A DNA stretch of 64,000 nt from CAWATZ01 sp963784995. GTDB lineage: Bacteria; Planctomycetota; Planctomycetia; Gemmatales; Gemmataceae. Where the stretch lies: the NCBI GenBank assembly GCA_963784995.1, contig CAWATZ010000003.1:1612001-1676000 (forward strand). The letters are read 5' to 3'. Both the position numbers and the translations under genes were made by a program. The notes beneath the pieces were generated by a model, which worked only from the letters and a program-made list of their open reading frames with translations, did not search any database and was not told the DNA's origin. Below, one piece after another: positions 9,341-17,753 of the stretch (positions within the stretch are counted from its first letter, which is position 1; every line of letters starts with the position of its first letter).

Positions 9341-9901
9341 ATGAGTGAGCTGACACAGAATCCTGTCCGCCATCGGGCAGGGCGATCCGCAAGCGGCCAG
9401 CCAACTATTGCCACTGGTCTACGACGAGCTGCGCCAGCTCGCCGCCCAAAAGCTGGCCCACGAGAGCCGGGGCAGACGCTGCAGCCCACGGCCCTGGTCC
9501 ACGAGGCCTACCTGCGCCTGGTCGGCGAGGCGGAAGAACCGCACTGGGACAACCGTGGCCACTTCTTCGCCGCCGCGGCGGAGGCCATGCGGCGCATCCT
9601 CGTCGAAAACGCCCGCTGCAAGCAGGCCGCCAAGCGCGGCGGCGGCCGGGCCCGGGCCGACCTCGACGTCAACCAACTGGCCGTCCCCGAAGTCCGCGAA
9701 GACCTGCTGGCCCTGGACGAGGCCCTCGACCAGCTGGCCGCGGCCGACCCCGAGGCGGCCCGGCTCGTGCAGCTCCGCTATTTCGCGGGGCTGACGCTCG
9801 CCGAGGCTGCCCAGGTCCTTGGCGTTTCCCCACGGACAGCCGACCGCCTGTGGGCCTACGCCCGGGCCTGGCTGCTCCAGGCCCTCGAAGGCGGCGGGTA
9901 A
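9341..9901 (+). CDS. ECF-family RNA polymerase sigma factor (two compensating frameshifts)
   Basis: An extracytoplasmic-function sigma factor of the planctomycete type normally paired with Ser/Thr kinases, about 187 residues. AGGAGG precedes ATG 9341. The N-terminus reads MSELTQ, then one extra base near 9357 moves the frame to QLLPLVYDELRQLAAQKLAHE. A missing base near 9471 (in a CCGGGG run) restores it to PGQTLQPTALVHEAYLRLVG. Region 2 (FFAAAAEAMRRILVENAR) and region 4 helix-turn-helix (GLTLAEAAQVLGVSPRTADR) are intact. It lies 142 bp before the WD40 kinase and probably regulates it or is regulated by it. The shifts are likely base-calling errors. Confidence 0.88.
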   Translation: MSELTQNPVRHRAGRSASGQPTIATGLRRAAPARRPKAGPREPGQTLQPTALVHEAYLRLVGEAEEPHWDNRGHFFAAAAEAMRRILVENARCKQAAKRGGGRARADLDVNQLAVPEVREDLLALDEALDQLAAADPEAARLVQLRYFAGLTLAEAAQVLGVSPRTADRLWAYARAWLLQALEGGG

Positions 9902-10043
9902 AAATGCAGCGCTTCTGAAAAAAAAGTGGCGTGAATCCGTCCCGGATTTCGCATTGGGAAGAGACGCGCCCTTGGGGGGGCGGTGGTAGCGTGGCACCAC
10001 GAGGCACGTCCCCAACGTGCCCTGAGCTGCGGAGTGTTCCGCG

Positions 10044-13000
10044 ATGAACGAACGGGCGATTTTCTTCGAGGCACTGGACCAGGACGACCTCACCGAACGG
10101 GCAGCCTTCCTGGACCAGGCTTGTGCCGGCGATGCAGCCTTGCGTCAGCGGCTCGAGGCGCTGCTGCGCTGTCACAGCAACGCGGGCGACTTCCTCGACA
10201 GGCCGGCGGCGCAGCAGCTGGCGGCGGGGGCGGACACTCCGGGAAGAGCCGGGTCAGCCGGCAAGGAGACACAGCTCCAGGGGCCTGAACCCCCCTTCCC
10301 GTCCGACTTCCTGGCCCCGTCCCAACGGCCCGGCTCGCTTGGCCGGCTGGGGCATTACGAGGTGCTGGAGGTCGTCGGCCGGGGCGGCATGGGCATCGTG
10401 CTGCGGGCCTTCGACGACAAGCTGCACCGCATTGTCGCCATCAAGGTGCTCGCCCCGGCACTGGCGGCCAGCGGCTCGGCCCGGCAGCGCTTCGTCCGCG
10501 AGGCGCGGGCCGCCGCCGCCGTCAGCCACGACCACGTCATCGACATCCACGCCGTCGAGGACGCCGGCCCGGTGCCCTACCTGGTGATGCAGTTCATCGA
10601 CGGCCAGACGCTGCAAGCCAAGATCGACCACGTGGGGCCGCTGCCACTGAAGGAGGTCCTGCGCATCGGCCTGCAGATCGCCGACGGGCTGACGGCGGCG
10701 CACCGGCACGGTCTGGTCCACCGCGACGTCAAGCCGGCCAACATCCTGCTGGAGAACAGCATCCAGCGCGTAAGGATCACCGACTTCGGACTGGCCCGGG
10801 CGGTCGATGACGCCAGCCTGACGCAGTCGGGGCTCATCGCCGGCACGCCCCAGTACATGTCGCCGGAGCAGGCCGAAGGCGCAAAGGTCGATCCCCGCAG
10901 CGACCTGTTCAGCCTCGGCAGCGTACTCTACACTCTCTGCGCCGGCCACCCGCCGTTCCGGGCGAACACGACGGTGGCCGTGCTCAAGCGCGTCTGCGAG
11001 GAGACGCCCCGGCCGCTGCGCGAAAGCAACCCCGACATCCCCGGCTGGCTGGAAGCTCTCATCGCCCGGCTGCACGCCAAGGATCCGGCCGGACGCTTCC
11101 AGACGGCGGCCGAGGTGGCCGAGCTGCTGGGCCGGCACCTGGCCCACCTGCAACAGCCGGGGACGGACCTCAGCAATCCGCAGGCGGCGCCATCCGCAGG
11201 TCGAGCCGCGCATGCAGCGTCCGAGCCGCGCACGCAGCGCAGCGGAGTAAGCGGCCGCCGCTTACTCCGCTGCGCTGCGTGCGCGGCTCTGATCGCCGTG
11301 GGATGCGTTGCCGTCTACTGGATCTTTTGGCGCTCCGACAAGGAGAAGGCGACGGACAGGGCGAATGGCACTGTTCAAGAAACGCAGCCGTCGAGACCAC
11401 GTCCCCCTTTGACACCGGAGGAGCTCGCGCGGCTCCCCAGCCCGCTGGACGCCCTCAAGCGGGAGGCGATGGAGCTGCCGGGGGACGCGCCCCCGGAGCT
11501 GCTCGCCGTCCTGGGCGACTTCCCACGCTTCTCTCTGCCCGCGCGGACGAATACCCACTGGATGGCCCAGACCAACGACGGCCGACTGCTCGCCGTCCCC
11601 TGTGAGCGCAACATCCTTCTCTTTGAGGCCCGTACCGGGAAGCTGCTCCGAACGCTGACCGGGCATACCAATCAGGCTCATCGCCCCGCCTTCAGCCCCG
11701 ACGGCAAGCGCCTGGCGTCCGGCTCCTACAACCCCTGTACCCTCCGCGTCTGGGACGTGGCGACCGGGCGGGAGGAACTCACTCTGACGGACCACACGCA
11801 AGCGGTTTGGAGCGTGGCCTTCGACCCCGAGGGGAAGCGCCTGGTCAGCACCGATGAGGGTGGCACGGTCAAAGTGCGGGATGCGGAGGGCCGGGTGTTA
11901 CCACCGCTGCCGGGACACACCACGGGGGTTCACCAGCTCGCCTTCAGCCCCGATGGCAAGCGGCTGGCCACCGCTTCGCTCGACGGCACCTGCAAGATCT
12001 GGGACACGGACACCTGGAAGGAGGTCAAAAGCCTCCCGGCCAACGACCGCAAGACCTTCGCGTCCGTGGCCTGGAGCCGGGAGGGGAAGCTGCTGGCGGC
12101 GGGGGATGACGACGAGGTGATCCTCTGGGACGCCGAGAGCTACGAGAAACTGCACACCCTGCCGACCCCCGGCAAGGGGCTGCTGGCGTTCAGCCCGGAC
12201 GGGCGCACCCTCTTCACCGCCCGACACGACTGCCCCAAGGGGGAGCGCCACGCCTTCACGCGCTGGGACGTGAAGACCGGGAAAGCGAAAGCCCCCTGCG
12301 AACTGCCGACCCGCGGCACCCCCGTCTTTTTCCACCTCAGCCCGGACGGGCGGACGGTGTTCGTCACCTATAACTGGCCCGCGGAACCTCGGGTCCGGGC
12401 CTACGACGCCGAGACCGGCCGGGACCGGTTTCCGCCGCGCCCCGGCCATCGCGGCATTGTGCTGGCCGTGGCAGTCAGCCCCGACGGCCGCATCCTCGCC
12501 TCGGGCGGTGCCGACCAAACCGTGCGCCTCTGGGACCTCGCCGGCTGGCGGCCCGGAGAGCCATCGCCGCCCGTCCGCGTCCTGGAGAAAGGCCACACCA
12601 AGGAGGTGTGGTCGGTCGCGTTCAGCCCGAACGGCAAGCTCCTGGCCTCCGGCGGCGACGACGGCCTGATCTGCCTGTGGGACGTGGTTGGCGGCCACAA
12701 GGTCCGCGAGCTGACCGGGCATTCGCAGACGCAAGCGTACCTGACGTTCAGTCCGGACGGCCGCACGATCGTCGCTGGCGGCAAGGACGGGACCGTCAAC
12801 CGCTGGGACGCAGACACGGGCCAACCGAAAGAGCCGTGGCGCTGGCACGTCGGCGACGTGCGGCCGGTGGCCTACAGCCCCGACGGGCGGCTGCTGGCGT
12901 CCGGGGGGAGGGACGGCACGGTCCAATTGCTGGATGCGGCCACCGGCCAGCGCCGGCACACCTTCCGAGGTAGCACGTTCTTCGGCAACCTGGCCTTCAG

Positions 13001-14474
13001 CCCCGATGGACGGACCCTGGCCGCGGTCACCCACGCCCCGGACGCGACCCTCCGCCTCTGGGACCTGGAAACGAAGGCGGAACGGGCCTTGCCCGGCCAC
13101 ACCGGCCACATCCTGGGGCTGTCCTTTCATCCGGGCGGGAAGCTGGCGGCGACCGCCTCGTTCGACGGGACCGTGCGCCTGTGGGGCGCCACGCCGGAAA
13201 GCCAGGCGGTGCGGACCTTCGACTTCCGCTCCGTCGGACGGGTCGGGTGCGCGGCCTTCACGCCGGAGGGCCGCTACCTGACCGCGGGTCTGGAGAACGG
13301 CACCATCGCGGTCCTGCGCGTCCCGGCCGGACTACCTGAATTCGTACCCCCTCCGCGGGCGTTGCTCCCCGCAGCCGCCGACCTGGCGAAGCGAACGGCC
13401 GCTGCCGACGCCCTGAAGCGCGAGGACATTCCCGAGGCGCTGCTCCAGATGGCCGGCGACGGCGACAAGGACAAGGCGCCGCCCGAACTGGTCGCCGTGT
13501 TCGGCCAGGACCGGCACGCTGCAGGGGACGCTCGCCTGCAACTCTATGCCGCCGCCATCAGCTCCGACGGCAAGCTGCTCGCCTTCGGGGGCACCGACAA
13601 GGTCGTCCAGGTGGTCGATCTGGCGACCGGGAAACAGCGGCACGAGCTGACCTGCAACCACCCGCGGGGGCCCGTTGAAGACTACATTTACGCCCTGGCG
13701 TTCAGCCCGGACGGCAAGGCACTCGCCGGCGCGAAAAGGAACGGGGCCGTCTTCACGTGGGACGTGGCCACGGGGGCCGAGCGGCGGCTCCTGGCCAACC
13801 CGGACAAGGCATCGGCTCAGCTCGCCTTCTCTCCCGACGGCGCCCTGCTGGCGACGGCAGGCAACGACGAAGGCGGCGCGACCGTGCGGCTCTGGGAGGT
13901 GGCGACCGGCCGGCTGGTGTTCACGGCGCGCCCGCCCGCCTCCCACGCCTGGTGCGTGGCCTTCAGCCCGGACGGCAAGACGTTGGCGGCTGGACTGGAG
14001 TCGGGCGAGGTGTGCCTGTTCGACGTGGCCAGCGGCTGGCAGGTGGCGACCCTACCCGGCCACGGCGGCCGGGTGCGCTGGCTCGGCTTTCACCCGGACG
14101 GCCGGTCCCTGGTGGTGGCCGGCCCACTGACCGAGAACACCGTTTTCGTCTGGGACCTGGCAACGCGCAAGCAGCCGCGCCGGCTCTCCGGACACGGCAG
14201 CGAAGTGCTGTCGGGCGCCTGGCGTGCCGACGGACGGCTGCTGATCACGGCCGGGTCCACCGACGGCACGGTGCGGCTGTGGGACCTGGGCGGCGGCGAG
14301 CCGCGCTCGAAGGCGCTGGCGGTGATCCCGCCGAACCTCCCCTGGCTGCACAGCATCGCCCTGAGCCCGGAGGGGCGCCGCCTGGCCGTCTGCCACCCCA
14401 ACGGGACGGTCTACGTCCTGCGCCTGGCCCAACCGGGCGAGGTGTTCACGGTGCCGGGCGATCAACAGAAGTAA
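10044..14474 (+). CDS. transmembrane Ser/Thr protein kinase with WD40 repeats
   Basis: A 1,476-residue protein. An N-terminal helical segment (1-95) precedes a Hanks-type kinase domain (about 102-365) with GRGGMGIVLRA, VAIKVL, HRDVKPANIL, TDFGLA and GTPQYMSPEQ, so it should be active. One membrane helix lies at about 412-430 (AALIAVGCVAVYWIFW). The outer part holds two WD40 propeller blocks with many FSPDGK.LA motifs, each introduced by a related linker (LDALKREAMELPGDAPPELL and ADALKREDIPEALL). A perfect palindrome encodes residues just before the membrane helix (see 11223-11289). Upstream is the ECF sigma gene, the standard planctomycete pairing. The signal sensed is unknown. Confidence 0.93.
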   Translation: MNERAIFFEALDQDDLTERAAFLDQACAGDAALRQRLEALLRCHSNAGDFLDRPAAQQLAAGADTPGRAGSAGKETQLQGPEPPFPSDFLAPSQRPGSLGRLGHYEVLEVVGRGGMGIVLRAFDDKLHRIVAIKVLAPALAASGSARQRFVREARAAAAVSHDHVIDIHAVEDAGPVPYLVMQFIDGQTLQAKIDHVGPLPLKEVLRIGLQIADGLTAAHRHGLVHRDVKPANILLENSIQRVRITDFGLARAVDDASLTQSGLIAGTPQYMSPEQAEGAKVDPRSDLFSLGSVLYTLCAGHPPFRANTTVAVLKRVCEETPRPLRESNPDIPGWLEALIARLHAKDPAGRFQTAAEVAELLGRHLAHLQQPGTDLSNPQAAPSAGRAAHAASEPRTQRSGVSGRRLLRCAACAALIAVGCVAVYWIFWRSDKEKATDRANGTVQETQPSRPRPPLTPEELARLPSPLDALKREAMELPGDAPPELLAVLGDFPRFSLPARTNTHWMAQTNDGRLLAVPCERNILLFEARTGKLLRTLTGHTNQAHRPAFSPDGKRLASGSYNPCTLRVWDVATGREELTLTDHTQAVWSVAFDPEGKRLVSTDEGGTVKVRDAEGRVLPPLPGHTTGVHQLAFSPDGKRLATASLDGTCKIWDTDTWKEVKSLPANDRKTFASVAWSREGKLLAAGDDDEVILWDAESYEKLHTLPTPGKGLLAFSPDGRTLFTARHDCPKGERHAFTRWDVKTGKAKAPCELPTRGTPVFFHLSPDGRTVFVTYNWPAEPRVRAYDAETGRDRFPPRPGHRGIVLAVAVSPDGRILASGGADQTVRLWDLAGWRPGEPSPPVRVLEKGHTKEVWSVAFSPNGKLLASGGDDGLICLWDVVGGHKVRELTGHSQTQAYLTFSPDGRTIVAGGKDGTVNRWDADTGQPKEPWRWHVGDVRPVAYSPDGRLLASGGRDGTVQLLDAATGQRRHTFRGSTFFGNLAFSPDGRTLAAVTHAPDATLRLWDLETKAERALPGHTGHILGLSFHPGGKLAATASFDGTVRLWGATPESQAVRTFDFRSVGRVGCAAFTPEGRYLTAGLENGTIAVLRVPAGLPEFVPPPRALLPAAADLAKRTAAADALKREDIPEALLQMAGDGDKDKAPPELVAVFGQDRHAAGDARLQLYAAAISSDGKLLAFGGTDKVVQVVDLATGKQRHELTCNHPRGPVEDYIYALAFSPDGKALAGAKRNGAVFTWDVATGAERRLLANPDKASAQLAFSPDGALLATAGNDEGGATVRLWEVATGRLVFTARPPASHAWCVAFSPDGKTLAAGLESGEVCLFDVASGWQVATLPGHGGRVRWLGFHPDGRSLVVAGPLTENTVFVWDLATRKQPRRLSGHGSEVLSGAWRADGRLLITAGSTDGTVRLWDLGGGEPRSKALAVIPPNLPWLHSIALSPEGRRLAVCHPNGTVYVLRLAQPGEVFTVPGDQQK
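11223..11289. repeat. perfect palindromic element inside the WD40 kinase gene
   Basis: Two perfect 32-bp arms (11223-11254 and 11258-11289) with a 3-nt loop; the core reads CACGCAGCGCAGCGGAGTAA. It is translated in frame as a basic, Cys-containing stretch leading into the membrane helix. The same element lies at the equivalent point of the second kinase gene (20393-20458). A partial copy of one arm (GAGCCGCGCATGCAGCG) lies just upstream, at about 11204-11220. Confidence 0.9.
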
Positions 14475-14530
14475 GCAGTCCGGGACGAACACGCAGCGCT
14501 TCTTCGCGGGCGGCTGGCAGCCCGTGCGGC

Positions 14531-14669
14531 ACCCGCTGCGTCCCTTCTCTTCGTCGGACGCCCCATCCCCTTTTTCCCCTGGCCGGCGGGGTCCAAGATT
14601 TTTCTGCATTTTCGTGGCGAAGTTTGCGCGCCGTTTTCGCATTGTAGACAACCCCCGAACGGGAACCGC
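14531..14669. repeat. intergenic repeat unit, copy 1
   Basis: A block beginning ACCCGCTGCG and ending GGGAACCGC. It is highly similar to 16503-16851, where it is split by a 192-bp inverted-repeat element. The 3' 66 bp (14604-14669 versus 16786-16851) differ at only about two bases. The unit lies between the WD40 kinase and the PEBP gene; the second copy precedes the parvulin gene. The shared sequence continues weakly downstream (GCCGCCAGGCAA). The remaining bases up to 14944 hold no recognisable gene. Confidence 0.8.
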
Positions 14670-14944
14670 CGCGTGGGCGGCTCCCAACGGGAACAGCGGC
14701 CGGTGCGGCAGCGCCGCCAGGCAATTCTCACCGGCCCAACAGCGCCCAAGCGTCCGGTCTGCGCGCCCGGCTCCCTGTCCTCCCATCGCCCCGCCGCTCC
14801 GCCCGAAAAAGTTGGCCCCTGCCGGCCGCGGGACTCGCTGGTGAGGACATGAGTGAAACCAACGGCCGCGGGAAAACGAACAGGTCGTTCTCCCGGCAGC
14901 CGTCATCAGACCAGAAGAACAGAACCAACGAAAGGATAAGTCCA

Positions 14945-16066
14945 ATGTCCCAGAGCAACTTGAGTACCAGGGATTCCGACAACCACACGACCGAAAGGGG
15001 TGTCCCCGTGACCCGCATCCGCATCGACGACCTGCCCGTTGCCGAGAACCTGACCCCGGAGCAGGAGGAACTGATCCAGGGCGCCGGCCTGAAGTCCTTC
15101 CGCCCCAGCCTCGAGGCGCTGGAAGTCCGCGACGTGCCCGCCGTTATCGGCACCGGTTTCGACCTCACCGACCGCGTGCTGACCATTTCGAGTTCGCCCC
15201 CCAACTCGCCACAGACCAACTCGGCCACTGTCTGGACGAACACTGCCAATCAGGTGGTGGCGCAGCGCGGCGACGGCCCAGCTGTATTCTTGGACCGATC
15301 GCAAGTTACGAGAATCGTGTATCAGGGCGGGCAAGACATCAAGGACACTTTCAGAAACAACACCAACATCCAGAGTTCGTTTGTTAACCAAGAGCAAGGA
15401 GACGTACACACCCATGGCATCAACGCGGATCCGATTACGGCGTCCGCGGGCTTCAACCTGACCAGCAACTTCCCCAACGGCCTCCCCCAGAGCGCGGCCA
15501 GCGGAGACACGATGGTTGGTGGGGTGCGCATTGGTACCAACACTCCTCCGCCGGTGACGTGGAGGAACGTGCCGCCCGACACCCGGAGCTATGCCTTGAC
15601 CATGCAAGACATAGACGCCAAAGGGAACTTGGCCCGCGACGGGAAATTTACCCACTGGGTCGTCTACAACATTCCGGGTGCCACGCGGGAGATCCGCGTG
15701 AGCGAGGATGGCCGCATGTTGGAAGGCTTCGACAGAGCTGGTACCAAAACATTTAGTATACAACGTCCTGGGATGCCGGCTTCTTCTTCTACTCCTTTTG
15801 GCCCGACGCAGGAGGGCGTCGACGGTGCTGGCAACCCCGGCTACAACGGTGCCAATCCCCCTGGTAGCGAGACGCACAACTACATCTTCACCCTGTACGC
15901 GCTGAAAACGGATAGGCTACAGCTGCCGGCGGGGGCGACGGCCATGACGCAGCAGCATCTGGAGACGGCCATGCAGGACCAAATTGTTGGCCAAACTTCG
16001 GTCCGGGCCACTTTTACCTATCCTGACGGACCGCAGTCAGAGTGGAATCCACCTACGACTAACTGA
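14945..16066 (+). CDS. PEBP (YbhB/YbcL-like) protein with leader-like N-terminus
   Basis: About 373 residues from ATG 14945, which has AGGATAAG upstream; an in-frame ATG at 14849 would add 32 residues. The C-terminal part (about 115-370) resembles the phosphatidylethanolamine-binding/Raf-kinase-inhibitor-like fold, with PPPVTWRNVPPDTRSYAL, FTHWVVYNIPGATREI and a typical closing TLYAL segment. The N-terminus is unusual: RIDDLPVAENLTPEQEELIQ followed by GAG (residues 46-48) looks like a C39-type leader, and then FRPSLEALEVRDVPAV carries the planctomycete LEALE..R..P motif of exported proteins. No hydrophobic signal peptide is visible. A C39 peptidase gene lies 1.7 kb downstream. Confidence 0.75.
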   Translation: MSQSNLSTRDSDNHTTERGVPVTRIRIDDLPVAENLTPEQEELIQGAGLKSFRPSLEALEVRDVPAVIGTGFDLTDRVLTISSSPPNSPQTNSATVWTNTANQVVAQRGDGPAVFLDRSQVTRIVYQGGQDIKDTFRNNTNIQSSFVNQEQGDVHTHGINADPITASAGFNLTSNFPNGLPQSAASGDTMVGGVRIGTNTPPPVTWRNVPPDTRSYALTMQDIDAKGNLARDGKFTHWVVYNIPGATREIRVSEDGRMLEGFDRAGTKTFSIQRPGMPASSSTPFGPTQEGVDGAGNPGYNGANPPGSETHNYIFTLYALKTDRLQLPAGATAMTQQHLETAMQDQIVGQTSVRATFTYPDGPQSEWNPPTTN

Positions 16067-16068
16067 GA

Positions 16069-16114
16069 CCGCCGCGCCGACGTGGGGAAACGAACCCCCA
16101 CGCCGGCGCGGTGG
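16069..16114 (+). terminator. hairpin after the PEBP gene
   Basis: Nineteen-base arms (16069-16087, 16096-16114) with one mismatch and one G-T pair close over AAACGAAC, 2 bp after the PEBP stop. No T-run follows, so it may be a processing or regulatory hairpin in the leader of the next small gene. A related leader with the same GGGGAAACGAACCCC loop context precedes the parvulin gene. Confidence 0.55.
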
Positions 16115-16151
16115 GTGCCAGTTGTTTCCCGAGGAAAGGAGCCGATCCACC

Positions 16152-16451
16152 ATGAGCACCCTGGGTACGACCTCTCCCGGCCTTGCGAAAGACAGCACCA
16201 CGGCCCTGACGGATGCGGTTTTCGCCGGAGGCTGCGACGCGCTCTTCCTGGCTGATCTGGATCTGGTTGGCGGCGAGCAGCTGGGAACGGTTGACGCCAG
16301 GGCGGGCTTGCTGACAGGCTCGCCGGCCCGGGGCCAGGGTGCGACCTCTCCCGGCTTCACGAAAGACCGCGACACGGCCCCGGCGGATGCGGTTTTCGCC
16401 AGAGGCTTCGACTCGCTCCTCCTGGCTGATCTGGCTCTGGCTGAGAACTGA
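16152..16451 (+). CDS. small repeat protein with LVGG motif, candidate C39 substrate
   Basis: A 99-residue protein. AAAGGAG lies 10 bp before ATG 16152. It contains two copies of one unit (residues 6-36 and 64-94; TSPG..KD..T...DAVFA.G.D.L.LADL) 58 residues apart. After the first unit comes DLDLVGG (35-41), which resembles a double-glycine cleavage site; the second unit ends in DLALAEN without glycines. The first unit has one cysteine (residue 28). I recognise no named family. The start region (CCGAT.CACCATGAGCACCCTGG) is shared with the parvulin gene. A peptide substrate of the nearby C39 peptidase is an inference. Confidence 0.6.
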   Translation: MSTLGTTSPGLAKDSTTALTDAVFAGGCDALFLADLDLVGGEQLGTVDARAGLLTGSPARGQGATSPGFTKDRDTAPADAVFARGFDSLLLADLALAEN

Positions 16452-16502
16452 CAACCCTGCTCCTGCCGCGCTGCTGCGGGCGCCCCGGCGTGGCGCCCGC
16501 AC

Positions 16503-16851
16503 ACCCGCTGCGCCCCTTCCCTTCGTCGAACGCCCCATCCCCTTTTTCCCCTGGTCGATCAGTTCCGAGATTTTCGAGACTTTAGCAAAGTTAGTGCAGA
16601 GGGTCGGCAAGGGAGTGTGCAGCAGGAAGCGTTTCCAGGGTATCGACGCGGCTGGGTCGGTTTCTGTGCCGGGGAGGGGTGGCCGATTTGCACAGCAACT
16701 TGCACAGAAACCGCAGGTCAGCGGAGTGCCTCCGGCCGGGCCACTGCACTCACTTTGCTAAAGTCTCCGCTAAAGTCGAATTATTCTGCACTTTCGTGGC
16801 GAAGTTTGCGCGCCGTTTTCGCATTGTAGGCAACCCCCGAACGGGAACCGC
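16503..16851. repeat. intergenic repeat unit, copy 2, interrupted by an insert
   Basis: Second copy of the unit at 14531-14669. Its left part (16503-16554) and right part (16786-16851) match copy 1 closely, while the middle is replaced by the inverted-repeat element at 16576-16767. This stretch fills the gap between the small LVGG protein and the parvulin gene; no other gene is visible in it. Confidence 0.75.
16576..16767. mobile_element. 192-bp non-coding element with 23-bp terminal inverted repeats
   Basis: Left end 16576-16598 (GAGACTTTAGCAAAGT...) and right end 16745-16767 are inverted repeats with one mismatch. An inner inverted pair (GGTTTCTGTGC and GCACAGAAACC) lies within. There is no open frame of interest. 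Because it splits a repeat unit that is intact at 14531-14669, it behaves like a recently inserted MITE. Confidence 0.65.
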
Positions 16852-16921
16852 GGCCGGGGAGGAGAAGCCGCCAGGCAACCCCCTCCCTGGCCCGACAGCG
16901 CCCGGTCTGGGGAAACGAACC

Positions 16922-16957
16922 CCGCATGCGCACCTGTGCGCACAGGTGCGCATGCGG
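16922..16957. promoter_or_regulatory. 36-bp perfect palindrome in the parvulin leader
   Basis: Bases 16922-16957 form an uninterrupted perfect palindrome centred on TGTGCGCACA. It lies 40 bp before the parvulin ATG. In the otherwise parallel leader of the small LVGG protein this position holds a different hairpin. It could be a dimeric regulator operator or a structured RNA element. Confidence 0.6.
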
Positions 16958-16997
16958 CGGGTGACAACCTTTTCCCGAGAAGCGGAGCCGATTCACC

Positions 16998-17753
16998 ATG
17001 AGCACCCTGGACTCCCCCGTCGCCTCGCTGCCCGGCGTCAGCCTTTCGCTGGGCCAACTACTCCAGACGCTGCACGCGCAGGGGCGGCTGCGGCCGCTGG
17101 TCGTGGAGGCCCTGGCCGGGCGGCTCGTGCAACAGCAGGCCCGCCAGGCGGGCCTGTCCGTCACAGCGGAGGAACTCCAGGCTGCCGCCGACAGCTTCCG
17201 CCGCGCCCACGGGCTCCACACAGCCACCGCCACGCGCTCCTGGCTGGACGGGCAGGGATTGACCGTGGGCGACTTCGAGACCGGCCTGGAGGAGCGTCTG
17301 CTGGCCGCCAAGCTGAAGCACCACCAGACCGCCGCCCAGGCGGACGAGTCTTTCTCCGCCCGCCGGACGGACTTTGAACGGCTGCAAGTCGCGCAGGTGT
17401 TGGTGGGCCGCGATGACCTGGCGGCGGAGCTGGCCAGCCAGGTTCGTGACGAGGGCCGCGACCTGGAGGAAGTCGCCTGCGGGCACGGCCTGCCGATGGT
17501 CCGTCGCCTGGTGTTCCGCAAGGACCTGAGCGGCCCGCTGGCCGAGCCGCTGGCCGCCGCCGGGGCGGGGGAGCTGGTCGGCCCGGTCGCAACTCCCAGG
17601 GGGTTTGCCCTGGTGGTGGTGGAGGAGCGCCTGCCGGCCGAGCTGGACGGGGCGACCCGGCATCTACTCCAGGACGAGCTGTTCGACGCCTGGCTGGCCG
17701 GCCGGATGAACCAGGTGACCTTTGACCTCGGAAAGGCAGGGCCGTCCGCATGA
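16998..17753 (+). CDS. parvulin-type (SurA/PpiC-like) peptidyl-prolyl isomerase
   Basis: A 251-residue protein. The N-terminal half is helical and SurA-like (LLQTLHAQGRLRPLVVEALA, then VTAEELQAAADSFRRAHGLH). The C-terminal part matches a parvulin rotamase: VAQVLVGRDDLAAELASQV, then FRKDLSGPLAEPLAAAGAGE and GPVATPRGFALVVVEERLP. There is no signal peptide, so it probably acts in the cytoplasm. Its stop overlaps the start of the C39 gene by 4 bp (ATGA), so the two are coupled. Such isomerases accompany C39/ABC peptide-export clusters in other bacteria; a role in leader presentation or maturation is inferred. Confidence 0.8.
   Translation: MSTLDSPVASLPGVSLSLGQLLQTLHAQGRLRPLVVEALAGRLVQQQARQAGLSVTAEELQAAADSFRRAHGLHTATATRSWLDGQGLTVGDFETGLEERLLAAKLKHHQTAAQADESFSARRTDFERLQVAQVLVGRDDLAAELASQVRDEGRDLEEVACGHGLPMVRRLVFRKDLSGPLAEPLAAAGAGELVGPVATPRGFALVVVEERLPAELDGATRHLLQDELFDAWLAGRMNQVTFDLGKAGPSA

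Noticed and set aside
9341..9901. Programmed frameshifting in the ECF sigma gene
   Set aside because: Two opposite single-base changes, the second at a CCGGGG run, and many similar shifts elsewhere in the window make base-calling error the simpler explanation; no slippery heptamer is seen.
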